Positions 30,525-40,012 of a stretch of DNA of 64,000 nucleotides are shown here, piece after piece. The number at the start of each line of letters is the position of its first letter. The stretch's first letter is position 1. The DNA is from Mycobacterium gordonae (lineage in GTDB: Bacteria; Actinomycetota; Actinomycetes; Mycobacteriales; Mycobacteriaceae). Below the pieces are notes generated by a model. That model saw nothing but the letters and a program-made list of their open reading frames with translations. It was not told the origin of the DNA and did no database searches. The translations under genes were made by a program, and so were the position numbers. The stretch covers positions 229,277 to 293,276 of the forward strand of contig NZ_LKTM01000112.1 in the NCBI RefSeq assembly GCF_001417955.2, written 5' to 3'.

Positions 30525-33449
30525 GTGGTAGAAGATGCCCCAACTTCAGACTCAACAAGCGAGCCGAGCGAGCGTGAGGACCTACCTGACCGCTTGAGAG
30601 TGCATTCGCTCGCGCGGACCCTGGGAACCACCAGTAGGCGGGTGCTGGACGCGCTGGCCGCGCTCGACGGCCGCATCCGCAGCGCGCACTCCAGCGTCGA
30701 CCACGTGGACGCGGTCCGGGTGCGGGACCTGCTGGCCGCCCAGCCCGACGCGCCGGAAACCGGCGCCGAGGTGCTCGCCGTCGGCGAGGAGGAGTCGCCG
30801 GCCGAACCCGAATCCCGGTTGATGCTGGAAACGGTCGAGGTTCGGGAGACGCAAGAGACAGTGGTCGATCGTCCGCACTACATGCCGTTGTTCGTCGCTC
30901 CCCAGCCGCTGCCCGAGCGGGTCGAGACCGAAGACGAGACCGGCGACGACAGCGCGGCCGACGACAGCGATTACGGCGACGACTCCGACGGCCAGGGCGC
31001 CGCGGGTGACGAGGACGATGACCAGTCGGACCGTCCCGCCAACAAGCGCCGGCGCCGCGGACGGCGGGGTCGGGGTCGCGGACGTGGTGAGCAGAACGGC
31101 GCCGAGGGCGACAACCAGCCCGGCGATACCGCAGGCGAAACGGGCGACGATTCCGACGACGCGCAGGATTCCGACGACTCCGACGACAGCGAGAACGGCG
31201 ACGAGGACAACGGCTCGGGCGAGGGCGCAACCCGTCGCCGCCGTCGGCGCAGGCGCCGCAAGACCGGCTCGGGCGACGACAACGACGACAGCCCGTCGCC
31301 CGACGACCCGCCCAACACCGTCGTGCACGAGCGTGCGCCGCGCAGCGGCGGCAAGTCCGGATCCGACGACTCCGGTCCCGGCGAAATCAAGGGGATCGAC
31401 GGCTCTACGCGCCTGGAGGCCAAACGCCAGCGCCGCCGGGACGGTCGCGACGCCGGCCGGCGCCGCCCACCGGTACTGACCGAGGCCGAATTCCTGGCGC
31501 GGCGCGAGGCCGTGGAGCGGGTGATGGTGGTTCGCGACCGGGTGCGCACCGAACCGCCGCACCCCGGGGCCCGCTACACCCAGATCGCGGTGCTCGAGGA
31601 CGGCATCGTGGTCGAACACTTTGTGACTTCTGCAGCCTCTGCGTCTCTGGTCGGCAACATCTACCTGGGCATCGTGCAGAACGTGCTGCCGTCGATGGAG
31701 GCCGCGTTCGTCGACATCGGCCGCGGTCGCAACGGCGTCCTCTACGCCGGTGAGGTCAATTGGGAGGCCGCCGGTCTGGGTGGAGCCGACCGCAAGATCG
31801 AGCAGGCCCTCAAACCCGGCGACTACGTCGTCGTGCAGGTCAGCAAGGACCCGGTCGGGCACAAGGGCGCCCGGCTGACCACGCAGGTGTCACTGGCCGG
31901 CCGGTACCTGGTGTACGTGCCCGGCGCGTCGTCGACCGGCATCAGCCGCAAGCTGCCCGACACCGAGCGCCAGCGCCTCAAGGAGATCCTGCGTGAGGTG
32001 GTGCCGTCCGACGCGGGCGTGATCATCCGCACCGCATCCGAAGGTGTCAAAGAGGAAGACATCCGCGGCGACGTCACCCGGTTGCAGGAACGCTGGAACC
32101 AGATCGATGCGAAGGCCGCCGAGGTCAAGCAGAAGGCCGCGGGTGCCGCGGTCGCCCTCTACGAGGAGCCCGACGTCCTGGTCAAGGTCATCCGGGACCT
32201 GTTCAACGAGGACTTCTCCGGACTGATCGTCTCCGGCGACGAGGCCTGGAAGACCATCAACGAATATGTGAATTCTGTTGCCCCCGATCTGGTTTCGAAG
32301 CTCACCAAGTACGAGCCGGCCGGTGGCGAGGGTCAGCCGGGCCCGGATGTGTTCGCGGTGCACCGCATCGACGAGCAACTGGCCAAGGCGATGGACCGCA
32401 AGGTGTGGCTGCCGTCGGGCGGAACGCTGGTGATCGACCGGACCGAAGCCATGACGGTGGTCGACGTCAACACCGGCAAGTTCACCGGGTCGGGCGGCAA
32501 CCTGGAACAGACGGTCACCAAGAACAACCTCGAGGCGGCCGAGGAGATCGTGCGGCAACTGCGGCTGCGCGACATCGGCGGCATCGTGGTCATCGACTTC
32601 ATCGACATGGTGCTCGAGTCCAACCGCGACCTGGTGCTGCGGCGGCTGACCGAGGCGCTGGCCCGCGACCGCACCCGCCACCAGGTCTCCGAGGTGACCT
32701 CGCTGGGACTGGTGCAGCTGACCCGCAAGCGGCTGGGAACAGGCCTGATCGAGGCGTTCTCGACGTCGTGCCCGCATTGCGCCGGCCGCGGCATCGTGAT
32801 GCACGCCGACCCGGTCGACTCGGCGCCGGCGACGGGCCGCAAAACAGAGTCCGGCGGACGGCGCAGCAGGCGGTCGAAGAAGCCCAGGACCGAACAGCCG
32901 GCCGAGAACGGCGTCGTGGCCAAGGTGCCGACGCATGCGCCGGGCGAGCACCCGATGTTCAAGGCGATGGCCGCGTCGACACGCGACGAGGATGAGAACG
33001 GCGAGTCCGATCTCGAGTCCGATGACGAACTGACCGCCGAGGCCGACGAGCAGACCGAAGCGCTGGTGGCGCCCGACGTCGACGAATTCGAGGACGCCGA
33101 GGACGAAGACGTCGATGAGGACGTCGATGTTGACGAGGACGAAGACGACGACGCCGACGAACTCGACGATGACGAAGACCTCGACGACGAGGACGAAGAC
33201 GTCGACGAACTCGACGACGAAGACGAGGACGAAGACGAGGACGTCGACGAACTCGACGATGACGATTTGGACGACAGCGACGCCAGCGATGCCAGCGATG
33301 CCAGCGATGCCAGCGATGCCAGCGATGCCAGCGATGCCGACGCCGCCATCGAGGTCCCCCCGGTGGTGATCTCGGAGGTTTCAGCCGTTCCGTCGCGTCG
33401 CCGCCGCGCGGCCGGCCGGCCGGCCGGTCCCCCTATCCACGCCGACTGA
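30525..33449 (+). CDS. rne: Ribonuclease E/G
   Basis: A 974-residue endonuclease for mRNA turnover and rRNA processing. The mycobacterial layout is a long acidic/basic disordered N-terminus (to about 330, with [15 protein letters not shown] near 174), an S1 domain (about 350-450), the RNase E/G core with catalytic Asp in VVDVNTGKF (about 645-653) and IDFIDM (about 688-693), and the Zn-link CPHC (749-752). The tail from about 840 is nearly all Asp/Glu and includes seven SDA units. GTG 30525 has a GAGGAG site. It corresponds to Rv2444c. The dctA-like Rv2443, which I recall before rplU, is absent here. Confidence 0.95.
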   Translation: MVEDAPTSDSTSEPSEREDLPDRLRVHSLARTLGTTSRRVLDALAALDGRIRSAHSSVDHVDAVRVRDLLAAQPDAPETGAEVLAVGEEESPAEPESRLMLETVEVRETQETVVDRPHYMPLFVAPQPLPERVETEDETGDDSAADDSDYGDDSDGQGAAGDEDDDQSDRPANKRRRRGRRGRGRGRGEQNGAEGDNQPGDTAGETGDDSDDAQDSDDSDDSENGDEDNGSGEGATRRRRRRRRRKTGSGDDNDDSPSPDDPPNTVVHERAPRSGGKSGSDDSGPGEIKGIDGSTRLEAKRQRRRDGRDAGRRRPPVLTEAEFLARREAVERVMVVRDRVRTEPPHPGARYTQIAVLEDGIVVEHFVTSAASASLVGNIYLGIVQNVLPSMEAAFVDIGRGRNGVLYAGEVNWEAAGLGGADRKIEQALKPGDYVVVQVSKDPVGHKGARLTTQVSLAGRYLVYVPGASSTGISRKLPDTERQRLKEILREVVPSDAGVIIRTASEGVKEEDIRGDVTRLQERWNQIDAKAAEVKQKAAGAAVALYEEPDVLVKVIRDLFNEDFSGLIVSGDEAWKTINEYVNSVAPDLVSKLTKYEPAGGEGQPGPDVFAVHRIDEQLAKAMDRKVWLPSGGTLVIDRTEAMTVVDVNTGKFTGSGGNLEQTVTKNNLEAAEEIVRQLRLRDIGGIVVIDFIDMVLESNRDLVLRRLTEALARDRTRHQVSEVTSLGLVQLTRKRLGTGLIEAFSTSCPHCAGRGIVMHADPVDSAPATGRKTESGGRRSRRSKKPRTEQPAENGVVAKVPTHAPGEHPMFKAMAASTRDEDENGESDLESDDELTAEADEQTEALVAPDVDEFEDAEDEDVDEDVDVDEDEDDDADELDDDEDLDDEDEDVDELDDEDEDEDEDVDELDDDDLDDSDASDASDASDASDASDASDADAAIEVPPVVISEVSAVPSRRRRAAGRPAGPPIHAD
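33276..33338 (+). repeat. Nine-base tandem repeat in rne
   Basis: Seven in-frame 9-base units encode Ser-Asp-Ala. The first is AGCGACGCC and the next six are identical AGCGATGCC. Exact identity suggests recent slippage, and copy number is likely to vary among strains without breaking the frame. Confidence 0.9.
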
Positions 33450-33465
33450 TGGACCAGGGGCCGGT

Positions 33466-33495
33466 TTGACCCTGTAGGTGCTGGTCACGTACCCT
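33466..33495 (+). promoter_or_regulatory. SigA-type promoter of rplU-rpmA
   Basis: TTGACC (33466-33471) and TACCCT (33490-33495) are spaced 18 bases apart, a good housekeeping promoter. Transcription from about 33502 gives a leader of about 120 bases before rplU, ending in GAGGCAGGAG. Confidence 0.6.
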
Positions 33496-33621
33496 TGGAC
33501 AGTTGTCGTCAGGGCTCTAGGCAATAACTGTGACCGACGACAGCGGGCCGGCACCGAGCCCGCACCCCAGACCACCACCCGCGCCTGGCTAACCCGCGCG
33601 CGAGAAGAGGCAGGAGCAACG

Positions 33622-33933
33622 ATGGCGACCTACGCAATCGTCAAGACCGGCGGCAAGCAGTACAAGGTTGCCGTCGGCGACGTGGTCAAGGTCGAGAAGC
33701 TGGAGTCGGAGCCGGGCGCGAACGTCTCGCTGCCGGTCGCTCTGGTCGTCGACGGCGCCAACGTCACCACCGATGCTCAGGCGCTGGCCAAGGTCGCCGT
33801 CACCGGCGAGGTGCTCGAGCACACCAAGGGCCCGAAGATCCGTATCCACAAGTTCAAGAACAAGACCGGCTACCACAAGCGGCAGGGACACCGTCAGCAG
33901 CTGACGGTCCTCAAGGTCACCGGCATCAAGTAG
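33622..33933 (+). CDS. rplU: 50S ribosomal protein L21
   Basis: A 103-residue L21. It begins [20 protein letters not shown], and the conserved basic segment [20 protein letters not shown] lies near residue 73. L21 contacts 23S rRNA and lies near L20. ATG 33622 is the family start; the upstream extension to 33478 is leader sequence. rpmA follows after 15 bases, the usual rplU-rpmA-obg order. Confidence 0.97.
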   Translation: MATYAIVKTGGKQYKVAVGDVVKVEKLESEPGANVSLPVALVVDGANVTTDAQALAKVAVTGEVLEHTKGPKIRIHKFKNKTGYHKRQGHRQQLTVLKVTGIK

Positions 33934-33948
33934 TAGGGGCGAGCAGAC

Positions 33949-34215
33949 ATGGCACACAAAAAGGGCGCGTCCAGCTCACGTAACGGTCGCGATTCGGCCG
34001 CTCAGCGGCTCGGCGTGAAGCGGTTCGGCGGTCAGGTGGTCAAGGCCGGCGAGATCCTGGTCCGTCAGCGCGGCACCAAGTTCCACCCCGGCGTCGACGT
34101 CGGTCGCGGTGGCGACGACACGCTGTTCGCCAAGGCGGCCGGAGCGGTCCAGTTCGGCGTCAAGGGCGGCCGCAAGACCGTCAACATCGTTCCAGCCGGC
34201 CAAACCGCCGACTGA
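33949..34215 (+). CDS. rpmA: 50S ribosomal protein L27
   Basis: An 88-residue L27 starting [20 protein letters not shown], with the glycine-rich flexible N-terminus that reaches the peptidyl-transferase center and the conserved [15 protein letters not shown] segment. No N-terminal processing extension of the Firmicute type is present. A GGGGCGAG-like site precedes ATG 33949. It sits between rplU and obg, as in most bacteria, linking large-subunit proteins with a ribosome-assembly GTPase. Confidence 0.97.
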   Translation: MAHKKGASSSRNGRDSAAQRLGVKRFGGQVVKAGEILVRQRGTKFHPGVDVGRGGDDTLFAKAAGAVQFGVKGGRKTVNIVPAGQTAD

Positions 34216-34268
34216 GTGCCGGCGGATGTGCCTGGCGGCATGTCCGTGGCCGATTGAGGGGAAGCCCG

Positions 34269-35705
34269 ATGCCTCGATTCGTCGATCGGGTGGTCATTCA
34301 CACACGAGCGGGTTCCGGCGGCAATGGCTGCGCGTCGGTCCACCGCGAGAAGTTCAAGCCGCTCGGCGGTCCGGACGGCGGTAACGGCGGCCGCGGCGGC
34401 AGCGTCGTCTTCGTCGTCGACCCGCAGGTGCACACCCTGCTCGACTTCCATTTCCGCCCGCATGTCACCGCGCCGTCCGGCAAGCAGGGGATGGGTAACA
34501 ACCGGGACGGCGCTGCCGGCGCTGACCTGGAAGTCAAGGTCCCAGACGGCACCGTGGTGCTCGATGAGAACGGACGCATGCTGGCCGACCTGATCGGCGC
34601 CGGCACCCGGTTCGAGGCCGCCGCCGGTGGCCGGGGGGGTCTGGGGAACGCCGCCCTGGCTTCCCGCGCCCGCAAGGCCCCCGGCTTCGCGCTGCTCGGG
34701 GAGCCGGGACAGGAACGCGACCTCACCCTCGAACTCAAGACGGTCGCCGATGTGGGCCTGGTCGGGTTTCCGTCGGCCGGAAAGTCGTCGCTGGTGTCGG
34801 TGATCTCGGCGGCCAAGCCCAAGATCGCCGACTACCCGTTCACCACGCTGGTGCCCAACCTCGGCGTGGTGTCGGCCGGTGAGCACTCCTTCACCGTCGC
34901 CGACGTCCCCGGACTGATCCCCGGCGCCTCCGAGGGCCGCGGTCTGGGCCTGGACTTCCTGCGCCACATCGAGCGCTGCGCGGTGCTGGTCCACGTGGTG
35001 GACTGCGCCACTGCCGAACCGGGACGCGACCCGATCTCCGACATCGACGCGCTGGAAGCCGAACTCGCGGCCTACACTCCCACCCTGCAGGGCGACGCCG
35101 TGTTGGGCGACCTGGCCGAGCGGCCACGGGCGGTAGTGCTGAACAAGATTGACGTGCCCGAGGCCCGCGAGCTCGCCGAGTTCGTTCGCGACGAGATCGC
35201 CCAGCGCGGCTGGCCGGTGTTCCTGGTGTCGACGGCGACCCGGGAAGGGTTGCAGCCGTCGATCTTCGGGCTGTGGCAGATGGTCTCGGAATACAACGCC
35301 GCGCGGCCCGCGGTGGTGCCGCGTCGTCCGGTGATCCGCCCGGTCCCCGTGGACGAGAGTGGTTTCTCGGTCGAACCCGACGGCGAGGGCGGATTCGTGG
35401 TGACCGGTACCCGCCCGGAGCGCTGGGTGGGACAGACGAACTTCGACAATGACGAGGCTGTCGGTTATCTCGCCGACCGATTGGCCCGCCTGGGCGTGGA
35501 GGACGAGCTGCTGCGACAGGGCGCCCGTCCCGGCTGCGCGGTGACCATCGGTGAAATGACCTTTGATTGGGAGCCGCAAACCCCTGCGGGAGGCCAGGTT
35601 CCGTTGACCGGCCGGGGTACCGACGTGCGTCTGGAACGCTCCGACCGGGTGGGTGCCGCCGAACGCAAGGCCGCCCGGCGGCAACGCCGCGAGCGCGACA
35701 GCTGA
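34269..35705 (+). CDS. obg: GTPase Obg (CgtA)
   Basis: A 478-residue Obg GTPase involved in 50S maturation and stress response. The Gly-rich Obg fold fills residues 1-158. The G domain has G1 GFPSAGKSS (about 165-173), a switch region with [12 protein letters not shown]3 DVPGL and G4 NKID. The C-terminal OCT domain (about 340-420) and a basic tail ending [13 protein letters not shown] follow. ATG 34269 sits after GAGGGGAAG; the frame opens five codons earlier. Its stop overlaps the proB start as TGATG. Confidence 0.96.
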   Translation: MPRFVDRVVIHTRAGSGGNGCASVHREKFKPLGGPDGGNGGRGGSVVFVVDPQVHTLLDFHFRPHVTAPSGKQGMGNNRDGAAGADLEVKVPDGTVVLDENGRMLADLIGAGTRFEAAAGGRGGLGNAALASRARKAPGFALLGEPGQERDLTLELKTVADVGLVGFPSAGKSSLVSVISAAKPKIADYPFTTLVPNLGVVSAGEHSFTVADVPGLIPGASEGRGLGLDFLRHIERCAVLVHVVDCATAEPGRDPISDIDALEAELAAYTPTLQGDAVLGDLAERPRAVVLNKIDVPEARELAEFVRDEIAQRGWPVFLVSTATREGLQPSIFGLWQMVSEYNAARPAVVPRRPVIRPVPVDESGFSVEPDGEGGFVVTGTRPERWVGQTNFDNDEAVGYLADRLARLGVEDELLRQGARPGCAVTIGEMTFDWEPQTPAGGQVPLTGRGTDVRLERSDRVGAAERKAARRQRRERDS

Positions 35706-36805
35706 TGACGCATCGGGAGAGCATCCGGACCGCACGCAGCATCGTCGTCAAGGTGGGTACCACGGCCCTCACCACGGAATCGGGCATGTTCGATGCCGGC
35801 CGGCTGGCCGAGCTGGCCGATGCGATCGAGACGCGGATGCAGGCGGGCTCCGACGTCGTCATCGTGTCCTCGGGTGCCATCGCCGCCGGACTGGAGCCGC
35901 TCGGATTGGCGCGTAAGCCAAAGGATCTGGCGACAAAGCAGGCCGCGGCCAGCGTCGGGCAGGTTGCCCTGGTGAACTCCTGGAGCACCGCTTTCGCCCG
36001 GTACGGCCGCACCGTGGGCCAGGTGCTGTTGACCGCGCACGACATCGCGATGCGGGTGCAGCACAACAACGCTCAACGCACCCTGGACCGGCTGCGCGCG
36101 TTGCGCGCGGTGGCGATCGTGAACGAGAACGACACGGTGGCCACCAACGAGATCCGCTTCGGCGACAATGACCGGCTGTCGGCGTTGGTGGCGCACCTGA
36201 TAGGTGCCGACGCGTTGGTGCTGCTGTCGGACATCGATGGCCTATACGACGCCGATCCGCGAAAGTTCAAGGGCGCCAGATTCATTCCGGAGGTGTCCGG
36301 ACCGGCGGACCTGGACGGAGTGGTCGCGGGCCAGAGTAGCCATCTCGGCACCGGCGGCATGGCCTCGAAAATGTCCTCGGCGCTACTGGCCGCCGACGCC
36401 GGGGTGCCGGTGTTGCTGGCGCCGGCGTCCGACGCCGCGACCGCGCTCACCGACGCCTCGGTGGGCACGGTGTTCGCGCCGCGCGCCGAGCGGATGTCCG
36501 CGCGCCGGTTCTGGGTACGCTACGCCGCCGAATCCACCGGTTCGCTGACACTGGATGCCGGCGCCGTGCGGGCGGTCATCGGGCAGCGCCGCTCTTTGCT
36601 GCCCGCGGGCATCGTCGCGGTGTCGGGGAAATTCTTCGGCGGCGACGTCATCGAACTGTGCGGACCGGACACCACCGTGGTGGCGCGCGGTGTCGTCGCG
36701 TATGACGCGGCCGAGCTCGCGACCATCATGGGTCGCTCCACCTCGGACCTGCCGGGCGACATGCGCCGGCCCGCGGTGCACGCCGACGATCTGGTGGCCG
36801 TGTAA
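35705..36805 (+). CDS. proB: Glutamate 5-kinase
   Basis: A 366-residue enzyme that phosphorylates glutamate in the first step of proline synthesis. The amino-acid-kinase domain (1-260) includes [27 protein letters not shown] and the nucleotide-binding [17 protein letters not shown] domain fills about 280-366. ATG 35705 shares a base with the obg stop; the open frame upstream lies inside obg. The next pathway gene, proA, is about 12 kb downstream, not adjacent. The stop is one base from the end of the convergent TetR gene. Confidence 0.96.
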   Translation: MTHRESIRTARSIVVKVGTTALTTESGMFDAGRLAELADAIETRMQAGSDVVIVSSGAIAAGLEPLGLARKPKDLATKQAAASVGQVALVNSWSTAFARYGRTVGQVLLTAHDIAMRVQHNNAQRTLDRLRALRAVAIVNENDTVATNEIRFGDNDRLSALVAHLIGADALVLLSDIDGLYDADPRKFKGARFIPEVSGPADLDGVVAGQSSHLGTGGMASKMSSALLAADAGVPVLLAPASDAATALTDASVGTVFAPRAERMSARRFWVRYAAESTGSLTLDAGAVRAVIGQRRSLLPAGIVAVSGKFFGGDVIELCGPDTTVVARGVVAYDAAELATIMGRSTSDLPGDMRRPAVHADDLVAV

Positions 36806-36806
36806 C

Positions 36807-37445
36807 TCACTGGGCGGTCTTGAGATACAGTGCGGCCCAAACTATTTCGACCAAAGTGTCGATAAGTGTGGCGTCGTCGTCCGGCGGTTGCACCGGCAGA
36901 TTCAGCTGGCAGGCCCGTTCCACCATCAGAGTCAGCGCGCTGGCGGTGGCAGCGGCCTGGATCCCGGGCCGGATCGAGCCGTCGGCCTGGCCGGTCTCGA
37001 TGACGCGGTGCACGCGCTGCGATATCGCGGTCAGCAGGTCGCGGTAGGTCTGTGCGGTCGACGGGTCGTAACCGGCCATTTCACTGAGCGCGGTGAGCAC
37101 CGGCTGGTGGCGGCGATAGCTGGCGACGATGCCGGCGATCGCCGCCCTGAGGTCCTCGGGGTCGCGCCGGTCGGCCACCGACCACCACCGGTCACCGGCG
37201 GCGGCCAGGTCGTCGAACACCGCGGCCGCCAGGCGGCGCAGCAGGTGGCCCTTGTCCTCGAAGTAGATGTAGAAGCTGGCCCGGGAGATGCCGGCCTCAC
37301 CGGCCAGGCGATCGACGCTGAGTTCGGTGAAGCTGGCGCCGTCGCGCATCAGCCGTTCCGTGGCGTCCAGCAGCCGGCTCTCCATGTGTTCGCGCCGCTG
37401 CCGGCGGTCCTGGCGCGCCTGTGGCTTGCGGGTGACCGACGGCAT
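36807..37445 (-). CDS. TetR-family transcriptional regulator
   Basis: A 212-residue regulator. A basic N-terminal leader (to about 20) precedes a TetR helix-turn-helix: LLDATERLM, then LSVDRLAGEAGISRASFYIYFEDKG in two parts around residues 42-67. The C-terminal ligand-binding region is helical and of no recognizable subfamily (EthR-like size). ATG 37445 is preceded by TATGCT (37457-37452), giving a leaderless start. It is divergent from a cytochrome P450 gene, with a perfect palindrome between them, so it probably represses both itself and the P450. The ligand is unknown. Confidence 0.88.
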   Translation of the reverse strand: MPSVTRKPQARQDRRQRREHMESRLLDATERLMRDGASFTELSVDRLAGEAGISRASFYIYFEDKGHLLRRLAAAVFDDLAAAGDRWWSVADRRDPEDLRAAIAGIVASYRRHQPVLTALSEMAGYDPSTAQTYRDLLTAISQRVHRVIETGQADGSIRPGIQAAATASALTLMVERACQLNLPVQPPDDDATLIDTLVEIVWAALYLKTAQ

Positions 37446-37451
37446 TCGTAG

Positions 37452-37481
37452 AGCATAACGGTGCCGGGGACATATTGACTA
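37452..37481 (-). promoter_or_regulatory. Promoter of the TetR gene (leaderless)
   Basis: On the minus strand TAGTCA (37481-37476) and TATGCT (37457-37452) are separated by 18 bases; six bases then lead to ATG 37445. The -35 lies inside the operator palindrome, so the regulator would block its own promoter. Confidence 0.55.
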
Positions 37482-37504
37482 GACAATGTGTCTAGTCATA
37501 GGGT
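37475..37504 (+). promoter_or_regulatory. Promoter of the P450 gene (leaderless)
   Basis: TTGACT (37475-37480) and TAGGGT (37499-37504) are separated by 18 bases. ATG 37512 lies seven bases after the -10, so the transcript should lack a leader. The spacer is almost wholly the operator palindrome. Confidence 0.55.
37476..37498. promoter_or_regulatory. Perfect palindromic operator for the TetR regulator
   Basis: TGACTAGACA (37476-37485) and TGTCTAGTCA (37489-37498) are exact reverse complements separated by ATG. A 10-bp arm with a 3-base spacer is typical of TetR operators. The site covers the -35 boxes of both divergent promoters. Confidence 0.8.
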
Positions 37505-37511
37505 CACGTGC

Positions 37512-38771
37512 ATGACAGCGACGTGCGCGAACGACCGTACCTACGACGCGATCGACCTGTCCTCGCCACAGTTCTGGGCGACCACCGCGCAGGAACGGGA
37601 ACGCTCGTTCGCGGTGCTGCGCGCCGAGCGTCCGGTGAGCTGGCATTCCCCGGTCAACGACACGCTGATGGACGACCCCGGCGACCCCGGTTACTGGGCG
37701 GTCACCCGACGCGCCGACATCGTCGCGGTCAGTCGCAACAACGACGTCTTCCGGTCCGGCAAGGGGGTGATGTTCGCCAGCATCCCCGAGGAACTGCTCG
37801 AAGCGTCGCAGTCCTTCCTGGCGATGGACCCGCCGCGGCACACCAAGCTGCGCAAGCTGGTCAGCGCGGCGTTCACGCCTAGGCAGGTACGGCGTATCGA
37901 GCAGTCCATCCAGGCCAACGCCAAGACCATCGTCGAGGAGCTGCGGGAAGCCGGCAGTGGCGCCGATTTCGTCGAGTACTGCGCCAAGGAACTGCCGATC
38001 CGGACGTTGTCGGACATGGTCGGGATTCCGGAGTCCGAGCGCCAGCAGGTGGCGCACGCGGCGGATGCGCTGGTGTCCTGGGCGGACCCGGAGTATCTCG
38101 CCGGTCGCGAACCGCTGCAGGTGGTGTTCGAGAACCAGGTGTACCTGCACCAGGTCGCCGGCCAGCTGGCCGCCGAGCGCCGGGAGAACCCGGGCGAAGA
38201 TCTGTTCAGCGCCCTGGTGAACGCCGAGGTCGACGGCGACCGGCTCTCCGATGCCGACGTAGCCGCATTCTTTGTGCTGCTGGCTGTGGCGGGCAACGAC
38301 ACCACGCGCCAGACCGCCAGCCATGCCCTGCGGGCGCTGACCGACTTTCCGGGTGAAAGGGCTTGGCTGCAAGCGGCTTTCGAGGACCGGATCGGTACAG
38401 CGGTCGAGGAGTTCGTTCGCTGGGCGACTCCGGTGATGACCTTCCGCCGCACCGCCGCAACGGATTTCGAGCTGGGCGGTCAGCAGATCCAGGCGGGGGA
38501 CAAGGTGGTCATGTTCTACGCGTCCGGCAACCGGGACGAAGAGGCGTTCGACGAACCCGGCCGTTTCGACCTGAGCCGCAGCCCCAATCCGCACCTGGGG
38601 TTCGGTGGCGGAGGCGTACACTTCTGCCTCGGCGCGCACGTCGCCCGGGCGCAGTTGCGCGCCATCTTCGGTGAACTGCTCAGCCAACTCCCCGACATCG
38701 CCGCGGGCGAACCGGTTTACGTGCCGGGCAATTTCATCCACGCGATCCGCAGCATGCCCTGCACTTTCTGA
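37512..38771 (+). CDS. Cytochrome P450
   Basis: A 419-residue soluble bacterial P450. The I-helix is AGNDTT (260-265), the K-helix Glu300-x-x-Arg303 (EFVR), and the heme loop FGGGGVHFCLG with ligand Cys372. DPPRHTKLRKLVSAAF (106-121) is the C-helix region. It resembles mycobacterial P450s acting on steroids or fatty acids, but the CYP family and substrate cannot be fixed from the motifs. No ferredoxin gene lies nearby. ATG 37512 fits the leaderless promoter; GTG 37488 would lie inside the operator. It is controlled by the divergent TetR gene. Confidence 0.92.
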   Translation: MTATCANDRTYDAIDLSSPQFWATTAQERERSFAVLRAERPVSWHSPVNDTLMDDPGDPGYWAVTRRADIVAVSRNNDVFRSGKGVMFASIPEELLEASQSFLAMDPPRHTKLRKLVSAAFTPRQVRRIEQSIQANAKTIVEELREAGSGADFVEYCAKELPIRTLSDMVGIPESERQQVAHAADALVSWADPEYLAGREPLQVVFENQVYLHQVAGQLAAERRENPGEDLFSALVNAEVDGDRLSDADVAAFFVLLAVAGNDTTRQTASHALRALTDFPGERAWLQAAFEDRIGTAVEEFVRWATPVMTFRRTAATDFELGGQQIQAGDKVVMFYASGNRDEEAFDEPGRFDLSRSPNPHLGFGGGGVHFCLGAHVARAQLRAIFGELLSQLPDIAAGEPVYVPGNFIHAIRSMPCTF

Positions 38772-38938
38772 CAGCCCGGGCCGACAGGACTACAGTCGCG
38801 CACGTTCGTGGCGCACTGTGCCCGGCGGTCGCTTGAGAAATCCGCTTCTAGAAAACGTTGAGGATCTCACGAGGATCCGCACAGGCGCCTCCGAAAAGCT
38901 TTTCGCAACAGCGAAGGAAGCCGGAATCGGAGAGAACC

Positions 38939-39112
38939 ATGTGGGCTTTAACGACATCTCACGGCATGCGCGTCGACGGTATCGAGCGGGAGCAGGACGC
39001 CCGGCAGGCCGTCTACATGCTCGGTCATCCCCGGATGATCGGCCCGTACTCGTGGCAGGTGGTCGACAACCGGGGACGCCAGTTCGTCGCCGAGGTCAGA
39101 AGGGCGCGCTGA
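38939..39112 (+). CDS. Small conserved-looking protein, 57 residues
   Basis: A 57-residue product starting MWALTTSHGMRVDGIE and ending [10 protein letters not shown], preceded by GGAGAG nine bases before ATG 38939. It has no signal peptide or membrane helix; the composition is that of a folded soluble protein (WQVVDNRGRQF strand-like end). Its last 17 bases overlap the 3' end of the minus-strand sirtuin gene. The upstream 167 bases contain the 12-bp palindrome GAAAAGCTTTTC (38893-38904). I do not recognize a family. Confidence 0.55.
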   Translation: MWALTTSHGMRVDGIEREQDARQAVYMLGHPRMIGPYSWQVVDNRGRQFVAEVRRAR

Positions 39113-39929
39113 CCACCAGCTCGCCGGCGAGCAGCGTCAGTATCTCGGAACAACCACCGTCGACCGTCACGCCGGCCAGGTCGTCACCCCGGGTGCGGCC
39201 GCGGTTGACGATGGCCACCGGGATGTTGTTGGCCGCGGCGTGGCGCACGAACCGGTAACCGGAGAACACCGTCAGCGACGACCCGGCCACCAGCAGCGCC
39301 TGTGCCTGATCGACCAGTGAATAAGCCTGCTCGACAATGTCTTTGGGAACGCTCTCGCCGAAGTAGACGATGTCGGGCTTGAGCATGCCGCCACAGCGTG
39401 GGCAGTCGACGTAGCGGAAGGAGGCGGTATCGGCGACGACGGCGTCCGCGTCCGGGGCCACCGCCAGTCCGCCGACAGCTTCGGAACGCTCGATGAATCC
39501 GGGGTTGAGCGCTTCGAGCTGTTCTGCCAGCGCGGCACGACTCATGCGGTGGCCACAACTCAGGCAGGCCACCCGGGCGTAGGTGCCGTGCAGATTGATG
39601 ACGTTGTTACTGCCGGCCTTGGTGTGCAGCAGGTCGACATTCTGGGTGATGACCCCGTTGACCACTCCGGCACGTTCCAGCGCGGCCAGCGCCCGGTGTC
39701 CGGCGTTGGGTTGCGTGTTGTCCATGTGCCGCCAGCCCAGATGGTTGCGCGCCCAGTACCGCTGCCGGAATACCGGGTCCGACGTGAACTGCCGGATCGT
39801 CATCGGGTTGCTGGGCGGGGAGTCGGGTCCGCGGTAATCGGGTATGCCCGAGTCCGTGGAGAGGCCCGCGCCCGTCAGCACTGCGATCCGGCGGCCGGAC
39901 AGCAGTGCGATGAGTTCGGGAGATTCCAC
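39096..39929 (-). CDS. NAD-dependent protein deacylase, class II sirtuin type
   Basis: A 277-residue Sir2-family enzyme. The NAD-binding loop [15 protein letters not shown] is at 20-34, TQNVDLLH at 95-102 and the catalytic His114 in NLHGT. Zinc ligands are Cys122/Cys125 and Cys176/Cys179, with a roughly 50-residue insert between the pairs, as in SIRT4-like class II enzymes. Such enzymes remove acyl groups from lysines and release nicotinamide. GTG 39929 gives the start [13 protein letters not shown]. It is divergent from nadE by 83 bases, a neat pairing of NAD use and synthesis that may be coincidental. Confidence 0.88.
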   Translation of the reverse strand: MESPELIALLSGRRIAVLTGAGLSTDSGIPDYRGPDSPPSNPMTIRQFTSDPVFRQRYWARNHLGWRHMDNTQPNAGHRALAALERAGVVNGVITQNVDLLHTKAGSNNVINLHGTYARVACLSCGHRMSRAALAEQLEALNPGFIERSEAVGGLAVAPDADAVVADTASFRYVDCPRCGGMLKPDIVYFGESVPKDIVEQAYSLVDQAQALLVAGSSLTVFSGYRFVRHAAANNIPVAIVNRGRTRGDDLAGVTVDGGCSEILTLLAGELVVSAPF

Positions 39930-40012
39930 TCCATCGAGCCTAAGCACTAGTTGGCACCCCGTCACCCGACCCCGGCGTCGGAAATGCGACAGTAACGCGA
40001 GAATGGAGGGCG

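Noticed and set aside
32333..33349. Poly-Ser minus-strand frame opposite the rne tail
   Set aside because: It is the complement of the Asp/Glu-rich codons of RNase E.
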